Shown here: in pieces, positions 1 through 5,213 of the stretch
How the letters are laid out: each line of letters starts with the position of its first letter
Position numbering within the stretch: the first letter of the stretch is position 1
NCBI GenBank assembly: GCA_002471975.1
Contig: DKQZ01000035.1
Span: 1 to 6,571, forward strand
Source of the DNA: Dialister sp. UBA7295
Lineage (GTDB): Bacteria; Bacillota; Negativicutes; Veillonellales; Dialisteraceae
Direction: 5' to 3'
DNA length: 6,571 bases
The notes under the pieces: generated by a model
The model's database searches: none
The model's input: the letters and a program-made list of their open reading frames with translations, nothing else
Told to the model about the DNA's origin: nothing
Translations under genes and position numbers: made by a program

Positions 1-33
1 CCAAACCTGGGAGGGCTTGAACGATAGCATGCT

Positions 34-88
34 GATGATTGCCGATATTTTTCCTGATAGAAGATGGTGCAGGAAAACATCAATCATC
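34..88 (+). other. Nested stem-loop, possible structured RNA element
   Basis: The outer stem GATGATTG (34-41) pairs with CAATCATC (81-88). The inner stem TTTTCCTG (49-56) pairs with CAGGAAAA (70-77), leaving a 13-base apical loop and an asymmetric internal loop of 7 and 3 bases. A terminator-like hairpin follows 18 bases later at 107-132, an order seen in attenuators and small RNAs. I do not recognise any riboswitch or known RNA family in the bases. No plus-strand gene follows, which argues against a riboswitch. The strand is inferred only from the T-run after the next hairpin. Confidence 0.3.
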
Positions 89-106
89 CTATCCGCTCTG
101 ATGGGC

Positions 107-132
107 ATCTTCCCTATCCAGGGAAGATTTTT
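107..132 (+). terminator. Rho-independent terminator-like hairpin
   Basis: ATCTTCCCT (107-115) pairs perfectly with AGGGAAGAT (120-128) across the four-base loop ATCC. The right arm runs into five consecutive T (128-132). The stem is 9 bp with three central GC pairs, so it is moderate in strength. It would end a plus-strand transcript entering from the left edge or the stem-loop at 34-88. No coding sequence is visible upstream within the window. Confidence 0.5.
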
Positions 133-347
133 GCATTCCTGCGTTACGCATATGGCTTTTGTGTCTTCTGCTATTCTTACCATATGCAGACCTCTTCATC
201 TGCTTCGCGGGAACTTCTCTGCTCCCGGACGCGGCGTATGGTGAGGATAGAGTCAGTCACCATAAAACCGGTTTTCGATTATTTCCGAATTCAATTTTTT
301 ACAATTTTTTCGAAACAAGATCATCTGACAAGGCTGTCTCAGACCGC

Positions 348-392
348 TTAAAAAGCTGTGAAAGAGGAAATCCTCATTTCACAGCTTTTTAA
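348..392. terminator. Bidirectional hairpin terminator
   Basis: A 16-bp perfect stem pairs TTAAAAAGCTGTGAAA (348-363) with TTTCACAGCTTTTTAA (377-392). The loop can itself fold as GAGG (364-367) with CCTC (372-375). The arms carry an A-run on one side and a T-run on the other, so the transcript ends in U-rich sequence in either direction. On the minus strand it is the first good terminator after the hypothetical gene that stops at 532, about 140 bases beyond its stop. On the plus strand it would stop anything coming from the left-edge region. Confidence 0.8.
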
Positions 393-452
393 GGTGGATA
401 AACAGCAGATTGTATAGGGGCCCCTTTTTTATCTTATGCGGCCCACCGCAAC

Positions 453-497
453 GGACCATGGACCACGGGTCACGAGCCACGAGACAAGAATCACGAT
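453..497. repeat. Degenerate heptamer tandem repeat (GGACCAC/GGGTCAC type)
   Basis: The stretch divides into successive seven-base units: GGACCAT, GGACCAC, GGGTCAC, GAGCCAC, GAGACAA, GAATCAC. Most units share a G-start and a CAC ending. It lies in the spacer between the hypothetical gene and its terminator, so it would be transcribed in the 3' tail of that mRNA. Its sequence differs from the other repeats in the window but the seven-base period is the same. Its function is unknown. Confidence 0.7.
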
Positions 498-531
498 CAG
501 GACTGATGGCGCAAATCAATATTTCAAAAAT

Positions 532-990
532 TCACACGATTCGGAGCGCATTCGGCAGCCGTACATATTTGAGCTGGTCCGACATGTCCATGTAGAATTC
601 CACGTCCGCATAGAAGGTGTCGATGACTTCATGGAAGGGGATGCCCATTTCGTCCATGTATTCGTATTCCAGATAGTAGGGGGCCCAGCCGGCTTTCATG
701 AAGAAATATTTCATGGAGTTCAGTTCTTCTTTCGGATGGAGATGGGCAGCTGCCAGGAGTTCTCTGCCTGTGACGTTATGGAAGCCGAACCAGGAGGCAA
801 TGGAGAGGACCAGAAGTTTCAGCTTGTAGTCTTTTTCCAGTACGTCCAGTACGTCCATATTGACGTAGAGATCTTCCGCGATTTTCCGGATTTCCGGAAG
901 TCTGGCATTGTACTCCTCTTCCGTCAGGTCAATGGAGAAGCCGTTTTTCAGTTCGTGAAGCATGCCTTTTCTATGAGTCTTTAAATCCAT
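532..990 (-). CDS. Conserved-looking hypothetical protein, 152 residues
   Basis: I do not recognise this protein. It is a small, soluble-looking chain with no signal peptide or membrane segment. The first half (about 1-60) is charged and probably helical, including an acidic stretch around residues 20-30 (LTEEEYNARLPEIRK). A hydrophobic core segment (KLLVLSIASWFG, about 58-69) follows, and the C-terminal half is rich in Tyr, Met and acidic residues (YYLEYEYMDEMG, then FYADVEFYMDMSDQ). The start at 990 is chosen because the perfect ribosome binding site AAAGGAGGT lies at 996-1004 with a five-base spacer. The open frame continues up to 1236, but that part runs through a promoter, a tandem repeat and the nifJ terminator and is not coding. 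The gene is monocistronic: it has its own promoter, follows the nifJ terminator, and ends ahead of the terminator at 348-392. Its codon use matches its neighbours, since it too avoids TTA, CTA and TCA. Confidence 0.85.
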   Translation of the reverse strand: MDLKTHRKGMLHELKNGFSIDLTEEEYNARLPEIRKIAEDLYVNMDVLDVLEKDYKLKLLVLSIASWFGFHNVTGRELLAAAHLHPKEELNSMKYFFMKAGWAPYYLEYEYMDEMGIPFHEVIDTFYADVEFYMDMSDQLKYVRLPNALRIV

Positions 991-995
991 TTTGT

Positions 996-1004
996 ACCTC
1001 CTTT
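996..1004 (-). promoter_or_regulatory. Ribosome binding site of the hypothetical gene
   Basis: AAAGGAGGT on the minus strand is a full match to the anti-Shine-Dalgarno sequence, five bases before the ATG at 990. It decides the start: the in-frame upstream ATG at 1236 lies inside a terminator and repeat region. Confidence 0.85.
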
Positions 1005-1031
1005 GAACTATATTGAAATTTCTCTGTCTAT

Positions 1032-1060
1032 AGTATAGCGTATGAATCGAATTTATTAAA
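1032..1060 (-). promoter_or_regulatory. Predicted promoter of the hypothetical gene
   Basis: A TATACT -10 box (1032-1037) reads leftward, with TTTAAT as the -35 position (1055-1060) and a 17-base spacer. The -10 is good (five of six bases) but the -35 is weak, so this is a moderate sigma-70-type prediction. Transcription would begin near 1025 and give a leader of about 35 bases carrying the ribosome binding site. It lies downstream of the nifJ terminator, which is consistent with independent expression. Confidence 0.55.
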
Positions 1061-1101
1061 TGCGAAACCTTATAGAAATATTTTAAATGGATTGATAATA
1101 G

Positions 1102-1143
1102 AAAGTGATAAGTGAAGGATAAAGTGATAAGTGGTAAGTGGCG
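1102..1143. repeat. Degenerate heptamer tandem repeat (AGTGATA type), left array
   Basis: Seven-base units AGTGATA, AGTGAAG, a five-base GATAA slip, then AGTGATA, AGTGGTA and AGTGGCG. The 13-base AAAGTGATAAGTG occurs at 1102-1114 and again at 1121-1133. The array is the inverted counterpart of the one at 1223-1264. Bases 1103-1118 are a perfect 16-base reverse complement of 1223-1238, so the two arrays can pair around the nifJ terminator. Confidence 0.75.
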
Positions 1144-1181
1144 GAGGCGCACGGCAGAAGATGGGCTCACCTTTTGATATG

Positions 1182-1222
1182 AAAAAATAAAAATATCCCG
1201 CTTCATGAATTGAAGCGGGATA
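1182..1222 (-). terminator. Rho-independent terminator of nifJ
   Basis: On the minus strand the 12-bp stem TATCCCGCTTCA / TGAAGCGGGATA (arms at 1211-1222 and 1194-1205, five-base loop) is followed by a T-rich tail: bases 1182-1193 read as twelve bases that are all T except one A. This is a textbook terminator about 90 bases after the nifJ stop codon, and it separates nifJ from the hypothetical gene. Confidence 0.92.
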
Positions 1223-1264
1223 CCTTCACTTATCACTTACCACTACACACTTATCACTTTCACA
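1223..1264. repeat. Degenerate heptamer tandem repeat (TTATCAC type), right array
   Basis: It divides without slips into CCTTCAC, TTATCAC, TTACCAC, TACACAC, TTATCAC, TTTCACA. These are reverse complements of the units at 1102-1143. The array lies in the 3' tail of the nifJ transcript, directly before the terminator stem. When translated on either strand such arrays give low-complexity TYH/LIT peptides, which is how they produce false gene extensions here. Confidence 0.75.
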
Positions 1265-1312
1265 GTATAAGAGCAATAAGCTCAGCAGCACAGTGTTTTT
1301 ATTTCAAAAGAA

Positions 1313-4300
1313 TTATTTCTTTTCGGCCAGTGCCAGGTCGTAGGATTTCTGGATACGGACGTAGTTGGCACGCCGTTCTTTGGCATCTCTTTCGGTCTTG
1401 GCGAAGAGTTCTTCGGCCTTGTCCGGGAAGAGTTTGGCCAGCGATGCGAAACGGACTTCGCCCATAAGGTAGTCGCGGAAGTTTGCTTTCGGTTCGCGGC
1501 TGTCCAGATGGAAGGGATTCTTTCCCTTTTCGAGGAGGCTTGGATTGTAGCGCCAATTGCACCAGTAGCCGCATTCCACGGCTCTCTTTTCTTCTTCGGA
1601 GGATTTGCCCATGCCGGCTTTGAGACCATGGTTGATGCAGGGGGCATAAGCGATGACCAGGGACGGTCCCGGATAAGCTTCTGCTTCGGAAATGGCTTTG
1701 AAAGCCTGGTTCATATCGGCGCCCAGGGCGATCTGTGCTACATAGATGTAGCCATAGGAAACAGCAATCATGCCGAGGTCTTTCTTCTTTGTCTTCTTGC
1801 CGGAAGCAGCAAATTTGGCAATGGCTGCAGCCGGAGTGGACTTGGAGGACTGTCCGCCGGTATTGGAGTAAACTTCGGTATCCAGGACGAGGACGTTGAC
1901 ATCTTCACCGGAAGCGAGGACCTGATCAAGGCCTCCGAAGCCGATATCATAAGCCCAGCCGTCGCCGCCGAAAATCCACTGGGATTTCTTGACGAAATGA
2001 TCTTTGAGATCCAGGAGTTCCTTGTATTCCGGATGTGCGGAAACTTCTGCATTGAGGGCATCTTCCAGTTTGGCAGCCCTGTCTCTGGTGCCGAGGCCCA
2101 CATCTTTCTTTTCCAGCCATTCATTGATGGCGGTCTTCACGGTTTCATCCGCAGATGGAAGGGCAGCTTCCAGCTTTTCGGTCAGCCGTTCACGGAGTTT
2201 GCCTTCGCCCAGATGCATGCCGAGGCCGTATTCAGCATTATCTTCGAAGAGGGAATTAGCCCAGGCAGGACCCTGTCCGAGTGCATTCTTTGTATAAGGC
2301 ATGGACGGGGAGGAAGCGCCGTAAATGGAGGAGCAGCCGGTAGCATTGGAAATCATCATACGATCGCCGAAGAGGCGGGTAACCATATTGATATACGGGG
2401 TTTCGCCGCAGCCTGCGCAGGCGCCGGAGAATTCGAAGTAGGTCGGTTCGAACTGGGCTCCGCGGAGATTGGTCTTGCCGAGAGGATTCTTCTTCGGCGG
2501 CAGGCTCTTTGCGTAATCCCAGAGGTTCTGCTTCGGCAGCTGGGTTTCAGCCGGTTTCATGACGAGGGCTTTCTTCGGGGCCGGGCAGGTATTGACGCAG
2601 ATACCGCAGCCATAGCAGTCTTCCGGATCGATCATCATGCGGAATTTCAGACCTTTTACAGGACCCCTGAAATCTCTGACGATAAATCCTTCCGGCGCTT
2701 TTTCCGCTTCTTCTTCGGTGACGAGGATCGGGCGGATAGTGGCGTGCGGGCAGACTACGGAGCACTGGTTGCACATGATACAGTTTTCAGGAATCCATTC
2801 CGGAATATTGATGGCAGCGGATGGACGTTCATACTTGGAGGTACCGGAGGGGAATGTGCCGTCTTCGATGCCTTTGAAGGTGGAAACAGGGAGGTCGTCC
2901 CCTTCCTGACGGTTCATCACATCGCATACATTCTTTACGAAGTCCGGCCGCGGAGCTCTGGCAATGGAGCCGCCGGTGGTTGCATGTTCCCAATCGGATG
3001 GAACTTCGACTTCTTCGATTCCGGTCATGCCGGCATCAACGGCGGCATTGTTCATGTCCACGATATTCTGGCCTTTTCTGCCATAGGATTTTTCGTTGGA
3101 ATCCTTCAGGTATTTCACCGCATCTTCGTCAGGAATGATGTGGGTGAGATGGAAGAAAGCGGACTGCATGATCATATTGATACGGCCGCCAAGACCGATG
3201 TTCTTTGCGATTTCAAAGGCATCGATGATGTAGAACTTTGCATGGAGGCTGGCCAGCTTTCTCTTCATGGATGCAGGAAGAACTTTTTCCAGGTCTTCTT
3301 TCTTCCATGGAGAGTTCAGGAGGAAAATACCGCCCGGTTTGAAGCCGCGGAGCAGGTCATATTTATAAATATAGGACGGACGATGGCAGGCGATATAGTC
3401 AGCCTTGCGGATGAGGTAAGGCTGACGGATCGGATCTTCGCCGAAACGGAGATGGGAAATGGTGACGCCGCCGGATTTCTTGGAGTCATAGGCGAAGTAG
3501 CCCTGGGCATACATATCGGTATGATCACCGATGATCTTGATGGCACTCTTGTTGGCACCTACGGTACCATCAGAGCCGAAGCCCCAGAATTTGCAGGAAA
3601 CCAGTTTGCCGGGCATTTCAGGAACCGGAACGGGAGCAAGGGAGAGATTGGTCACATCATCCACGATGGAAAGGGTGAAGTTGTGACGCGGGTTTTCTGC
3701 CTTCAGGTGTTCATAGACAGCCATGATATCTTCCGGAATGACGTCCTTGGAGCCCAGACCATAACGGCCGCCGCACACTTTGATATTTCTGCCGGAAGAA
3801 GCAACTGCGGAAACCACATCCATGTAGAGCGGTTCGCCGATGGCACCGGGTTCACGGGTACGGTCGAGGACGGCAATCTTCTTTACTGTGTCAGGCAGCT
3901 GGGAGAGGAAATGTTTCACGGAGAACGGACGATAGAGATGAACATTCAGGACGCCCACTTTTTCTCCATGGGCATTGAGGGCATCGGTGACGTCTTTGCA
4001 GATATCGGTGACAGAACCGATAGCGATCACTACGCGGTCTGCATCGGGGGCGCCATAGTAATCGAAAAGATGATAAGACCGGCCGGTGATGGCGGAAATC
4101 TTGTCCATGTATTCCTGAACGATATCAGGAAGGGCATTGTAGAAGGGGTTGGCCGCTTCACAATGCTGGAAATAAATATCCGGGTTTTCAGCGGTGCCGC
4201 GGATGACCGGATGATCCGGATTAAGAGCGCGGGCCCTGAATTCGGAGAGGGCTTTCTGGTCGATGAGGGGAGCAAGCTGGTCATAGTCCAGGACTTCCAC

Positions 4301-4843
4301 CTTCTGAATTTCATGGCTCGTACGGAAACCGTCGAAGAAATTGATAAAAGGTACGCGGCCTTTGATGGCAGCAAGGTGTGCTATACCGGCAAGATCCATA
4401 ATTTCCTGGACATTGGCTTCTGCCAGCATAGCGCAGCCAGTAGCTCTGGCACTCATGACGTCCTGATGGTCGCCAAAAATGGAAAGAGCATGGTTGGCAA
4501 GCGCACGGGCAGCGATATGGAAAACGCCCGGAAGCAGTTCGCCGGCTACTTTATACATATTTGGAATCATGAGGAGCATGCCCTGAGATGCGGTATAAGT
4601 TGTGGTCAGGGCGCCTCCCTGGAGGGAACCGTGGAATGCGCCGGCAGCACCGCCTTCAGCCTGCATTTCTACGACCCTTACGTTGTCTCCGAAAATGTTC
4701 TTCTTCCCATGGGCAGACCATTCGTCCACAGATTCTGCCATTGGGGAGGATGGGGTGATCGGGTAAATGGCAGCGACTTCAGTGAAGGCGTAGGAAATAT
4801 ACGCAGCCGCTGTATTACCATCCATTGTTTTTACTTTTGTCAC
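1313..4843 (-). CDS. nifJ: Pyruvate:ferredoxin (flavodoxin) oxidoreductase, single-chain homodimeric type
   Basis: The enzyme oxidatively decarboxylates pyruvate with CoA to acetyl-CoA and CO2 and reduces ferredoxin or flavodoxin in the cytoplasm. It is the main pyruvate-consuming step of anaerobic fermenters. At 1176 residues it has the full domain set. The N-terminal pyruvate/TPP domain has YPITPSSPM with T30, E63 in VEMQAEGG and R113, matching catalytic T31, E64 and R114 of the Desulfovibrio africanus enzyme. The gamma-type domain carries FGSDGTVGAN (about 422-431), followed by an EKR-like segment (KYERPSAAI, about 670). Two [4Fe-4S] motifs follow at C688/691/694/698 and C743/746/749/753. 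Proximal-cluster ligands are C809, C812, C837 and C1069. The TPP/Mg motif has GDG at 960-962 and N994 in NTGGQ. All expected ligands are present and I see no frameshift. It lacks the long C-terminal extension of the D. africanus protein (about 1232 residues). The GTG start at 4843 is chosen for its ribosome binding site. It is transcribed alone, with a terminator at 1182-1222. Confidence 0.98.
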   Translation of the reverse strand: MTKVKTMDGNTAAAYISYAFTEVAAIYPITPSSPMAESVDEWSAHGKKNIFGDNVRVVEMQAEGGAAGAFHGSLQGGALTTTYTASQGMLLMIPNMYKVAGELLPGVFHIAARALANHALSIFGDHQDVMSARATGCAMLAEANVQEIMDLAGIAHLAAIKGRVPFINFFDGFRTSHEIQKVEVLDYDQLAPLIDQKALSEFRARALNPDHPVIRGTAENPDIYFQHCEAANPFYNALPDIVQEYMDKISAITGRSYHLFDYYGAPDADRVVIAIGSVTDICKDVTDALNAHGEKVGVLNVHLYRPFSVKHFLSQLPDTVKKIAVLDRTREPGAIGEPLYMDVVSAVASSGRNIKVCGGRYGLGSKDVIPEDIMAVYEHLKAENPRHNFTLSIVDDVTNLSLAPVPVPEMPGKLVSCKFWGFGSDGTVGANKSAIKIIGDHTDMYAQGYFAYDSKKSGGVTISHLRFGEDPIRQPYLIRKADYIACHRPSYIYKYDLLRGFKPGGIFLLNSPWKKEDLEKVLPASMKRKLASLHAKFYIIDAFEIAKNIGLGGRINMIMQSAFFHLTHIIPDEDAVKYLKDSNEKSYGRKGQNIVDMNNAAVDAGMTGIEEVEVPSDWEHATTGGSIARAPRPDFVKNVCDVMNRQEGDDLPVSTFKGIEDGTFPSGTSKYERPSAAINIPEWIPENCIMCNQCSVVCPHATIRPILVTEEEAEKAPEGFIVRDFRGPVKGLKFRMMIDPEDCYGCGICVNTCPAPKKALVMKPAETQLPKQNLWDYAKSLPPKKNPLGKTNLRGAQFEPTYFEFSGACAGCGETPYINMVTRLFGDRMMISNATGCSSIYGASSPSMPYTKNALGQGPAWANSLFEDNAEYGLGMHLGEGKLRERLTEKLEAALPSADETVKTAINEWLEKKDVGLGTRDRAAKLEDALNAEVSAHPEYKELLDLKDHFVKKSQWIFGGDGWAYDIGFGGLDQVLASGEDVNVLVLDTEVYSNTGGQSSKSTPAAAIAKFAASGKKTKKKDLGMIAVSYGYIYVAQIALGADMNQAFKAISEAEAYPGPSLVIAYAPCINHGLKAGMGKSSEEEKRAVECGYWCNWRYNPSLLEKGKNPFHLDSREPKANFRDYLMGEVRFASLAKLFPDKAEELFAKTERDAKERRANYVRIQKSYDLALAEKK

Positions 4844-4852
4844 AGAACAACA

Positions 4853-4859
4853 CTCCTTT
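4853..4859 (-). promoter_or_regulatory. Ribosome binding site that sets the nifJ start at GTG
   Basis: AAAGGAG on the minus strand lies nine bases before the GTG at 4843. The frame stays open to an upstream TTG at 4864, but starting there would place the ribosome binding site inside the coding sequence. From the GTG the protein begins MTKVKTMDGN, the usual beginning of this family. Confidence 0.85.
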
Positions 4860-5009
4860 TTCAAATACTTCCCATTTTCTTTGAAAAATACTTCTGCCCC
4901 CTGCAGGAGATGGAAAAGAGATATGACTTTCGCGAATCCTCCGGCGGACTCCGGAAATAAAAATTTTCAGGAGAAAGTATCAAATCCTCCCTTTTCATCG
5001 TGCTTTCTC

Positions 5010-5038
5010 TTGCAAGATGTGTTAAAATCCTGTACAAT
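5010..5038 (+). promoter_or_regulatory. Predicted promoter of the LysR-type regulator gene
   Basis: TTGCAA (5010-5015) and TACAAT (5033-5038) are separated by exactly 17 bases, a good sigma-70-type match (four and five of six bases). Transcription would start near 5045 and give a leader of about 170 bases before the ATG at 5214. The leader would include both palindromes at 5074-5094 and 5108-5122. It faces the predicted nifJ promoter rather than lying back to back with it. Confidence 0.6.
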
Positions 5039-5073
5039 ATTCTATGATAAATATGCATAGATATCCGGACTTT

Positions 5074-5094
5074 ATTCTATACAAATCATAGAAT
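5074..5094. promoter_or_regulatory. Candidate LysR-type operator, ATTCTAT-N7-ATAGAAT
   Basis: A perfect seven-base inverted repeat, ATTCTAT (5074-5080) and ATAGAAT (5088-5094), is separated by seven bases. It contains the T-N11-A core typical of LysR-type sites (T5078, A5090). A third half-site, again ATTCTAT, lies at 5039-5045 followed by ATAGAT at 5057-5062. One strong dyad with a weaker flanking one resembles the recognition-plus-activation site layout of this family. Binding by the adjacent regulator is inferred from its position. Confidence 0.6.
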
Positions 5095-5107
5095 TTGCAG
5101 GACGGGC

Positions 5108-5122
5108 TGTGCAGGTTGCACA
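5108..5122. promoter_or_regulatory. Second palindrome, TGTGCAggtTGCACA, at the predicted nifJ start site
   Basis: Perfect six-base arms flank a three-base centre. The predicted nifJ transcription start (about 5121) falls inside the palindrome, just downstream of the -10 box, where a repressor could block initiation. The sequence does not match the Rex consensus (TTGTGAA-N4-TTCACAA) or a classic CRP/FNR site closely enough for me to assign a regulator. In RNA it could also form a small hairpin in the regulator's leader. Confidence 0.45.
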
Positions 5123-5127
5123 CCTTA

Positions 5128-5156
5128 ATTATAAAATAAAGTCATCCAATGTACAA
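5128..5156 (-). promoter_or_regulatory. Predicted promoter of nifJ
   Basis: Reading leftward, TTGTAC (5151-5156) and a perfect TATAAT (5128-5133) are separated by 17 bases. The -35 matches only its TTG half. Transcription would start near 5121 and give an unusually long leader of about 278 bases before the GTG start. I found no better promoter closer to nifJ. The long leader and facing arrangement make this a prediction to test. Confidence 0.6.
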
Positions 5157-5213
5157 GAAGGATGAAGGCGTGGGGAGTATTTTTTCGCCGCCGGGTACGC
5201 ATGAGGAGGAATT

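Larger units (their letters stand above)
1..347. other. Non-coding left-edge region, structured, no supported gene
   Basis: I find no gene here. The short open frames on the plus strand have no convincing ribosome binding site, run through a terminator-like hairpin, and give low-complexity proteins that I do not recognise. The region does hold an unusual run of perfect inverted repeats: 34-41 with 81-88 (enclosing 49-56 with 70-77), 107-115 with 120-128, 148-155 with 180-187, 186-190 with 199-203, and 209-212 with 223-226 (extended by 206-208 with 231-233). Either a structured RNA or the decayed remains of an inserted element would fit. The left edge cuts off whatever lies upstream. Confidence 0.4.
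4844..5213. other. Shared nifJ/lysR intergenic regulatory region
   Basis: These 370 bases separate two divergent genes and contain no convincing gene. The right half (about 5010-5156) carries one candidate promoter per strand, a LysR-type palindrome and a second perfect palindrome, each listed separately. The left half (about 4860-5000) would be the nifJ leader. It holds a 45-codon open frame reading leftward from an ATG at 4998 to a stop at 4861, two bases before the nifJ ribosome binding site. That frame has only a weak ribosome binding site and no recognisable product. I see no TPP riboswitch or other known riboswitch signature. Confidence 0.7.

Noticed and set aside
17..392. Three overlapping short plus-strand frames at the left edge
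   Set aside because: They have no adequate ribosome binding sites, pass through a terminator-like hairpin, and match no protein type I know.
416..430. AGGGGCCCCT followed by a T-run, as a possible terminator
   Set aside because: The palindrome has no spacer bases for a loop, so at most three pairs could form. The strong hairpin at 348-392 serves the same position.
991..1236. 82-residue N-terminal extension of the hypothetical protein
   Set aside because: It crosses a promoter, a heptamer array and the nifJ terminator, its translation is repeat-derived low-complexity sequence, and a perfect ribosome binding site precedes the ATG at 990.
1102..1264. Heptamer arrays as a possible CRISPR
   Set aside because: The units are seven bases, contiguous and degenerate, with no spacers of uniform length and no cas genes.
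1210..1467. 85-codon plus-strand frame starting in the nifJ terminator
   Set aside because: It begins in a terminator, runs through the heptamer array (TYH-type low-complexity peptide) and then opposes the end of nifJ.
1508..4960. 1150-codon open frame on the plus strand, antisense to nifJ
   Set aside because: It is codon-aligned with nifJ and open only because nifJ avoids TTA, CTA and TCA. It has no ribosome binding site or recognisable domain, and every cofactor motif is on the other strand.
4975..5000. GGAG/CTCC pairing before a T-rich stretch in the nifJ leader, as a possible attenuator
   Set aside because: The stem is only four base pairs with a long loop, too weak to support a call.
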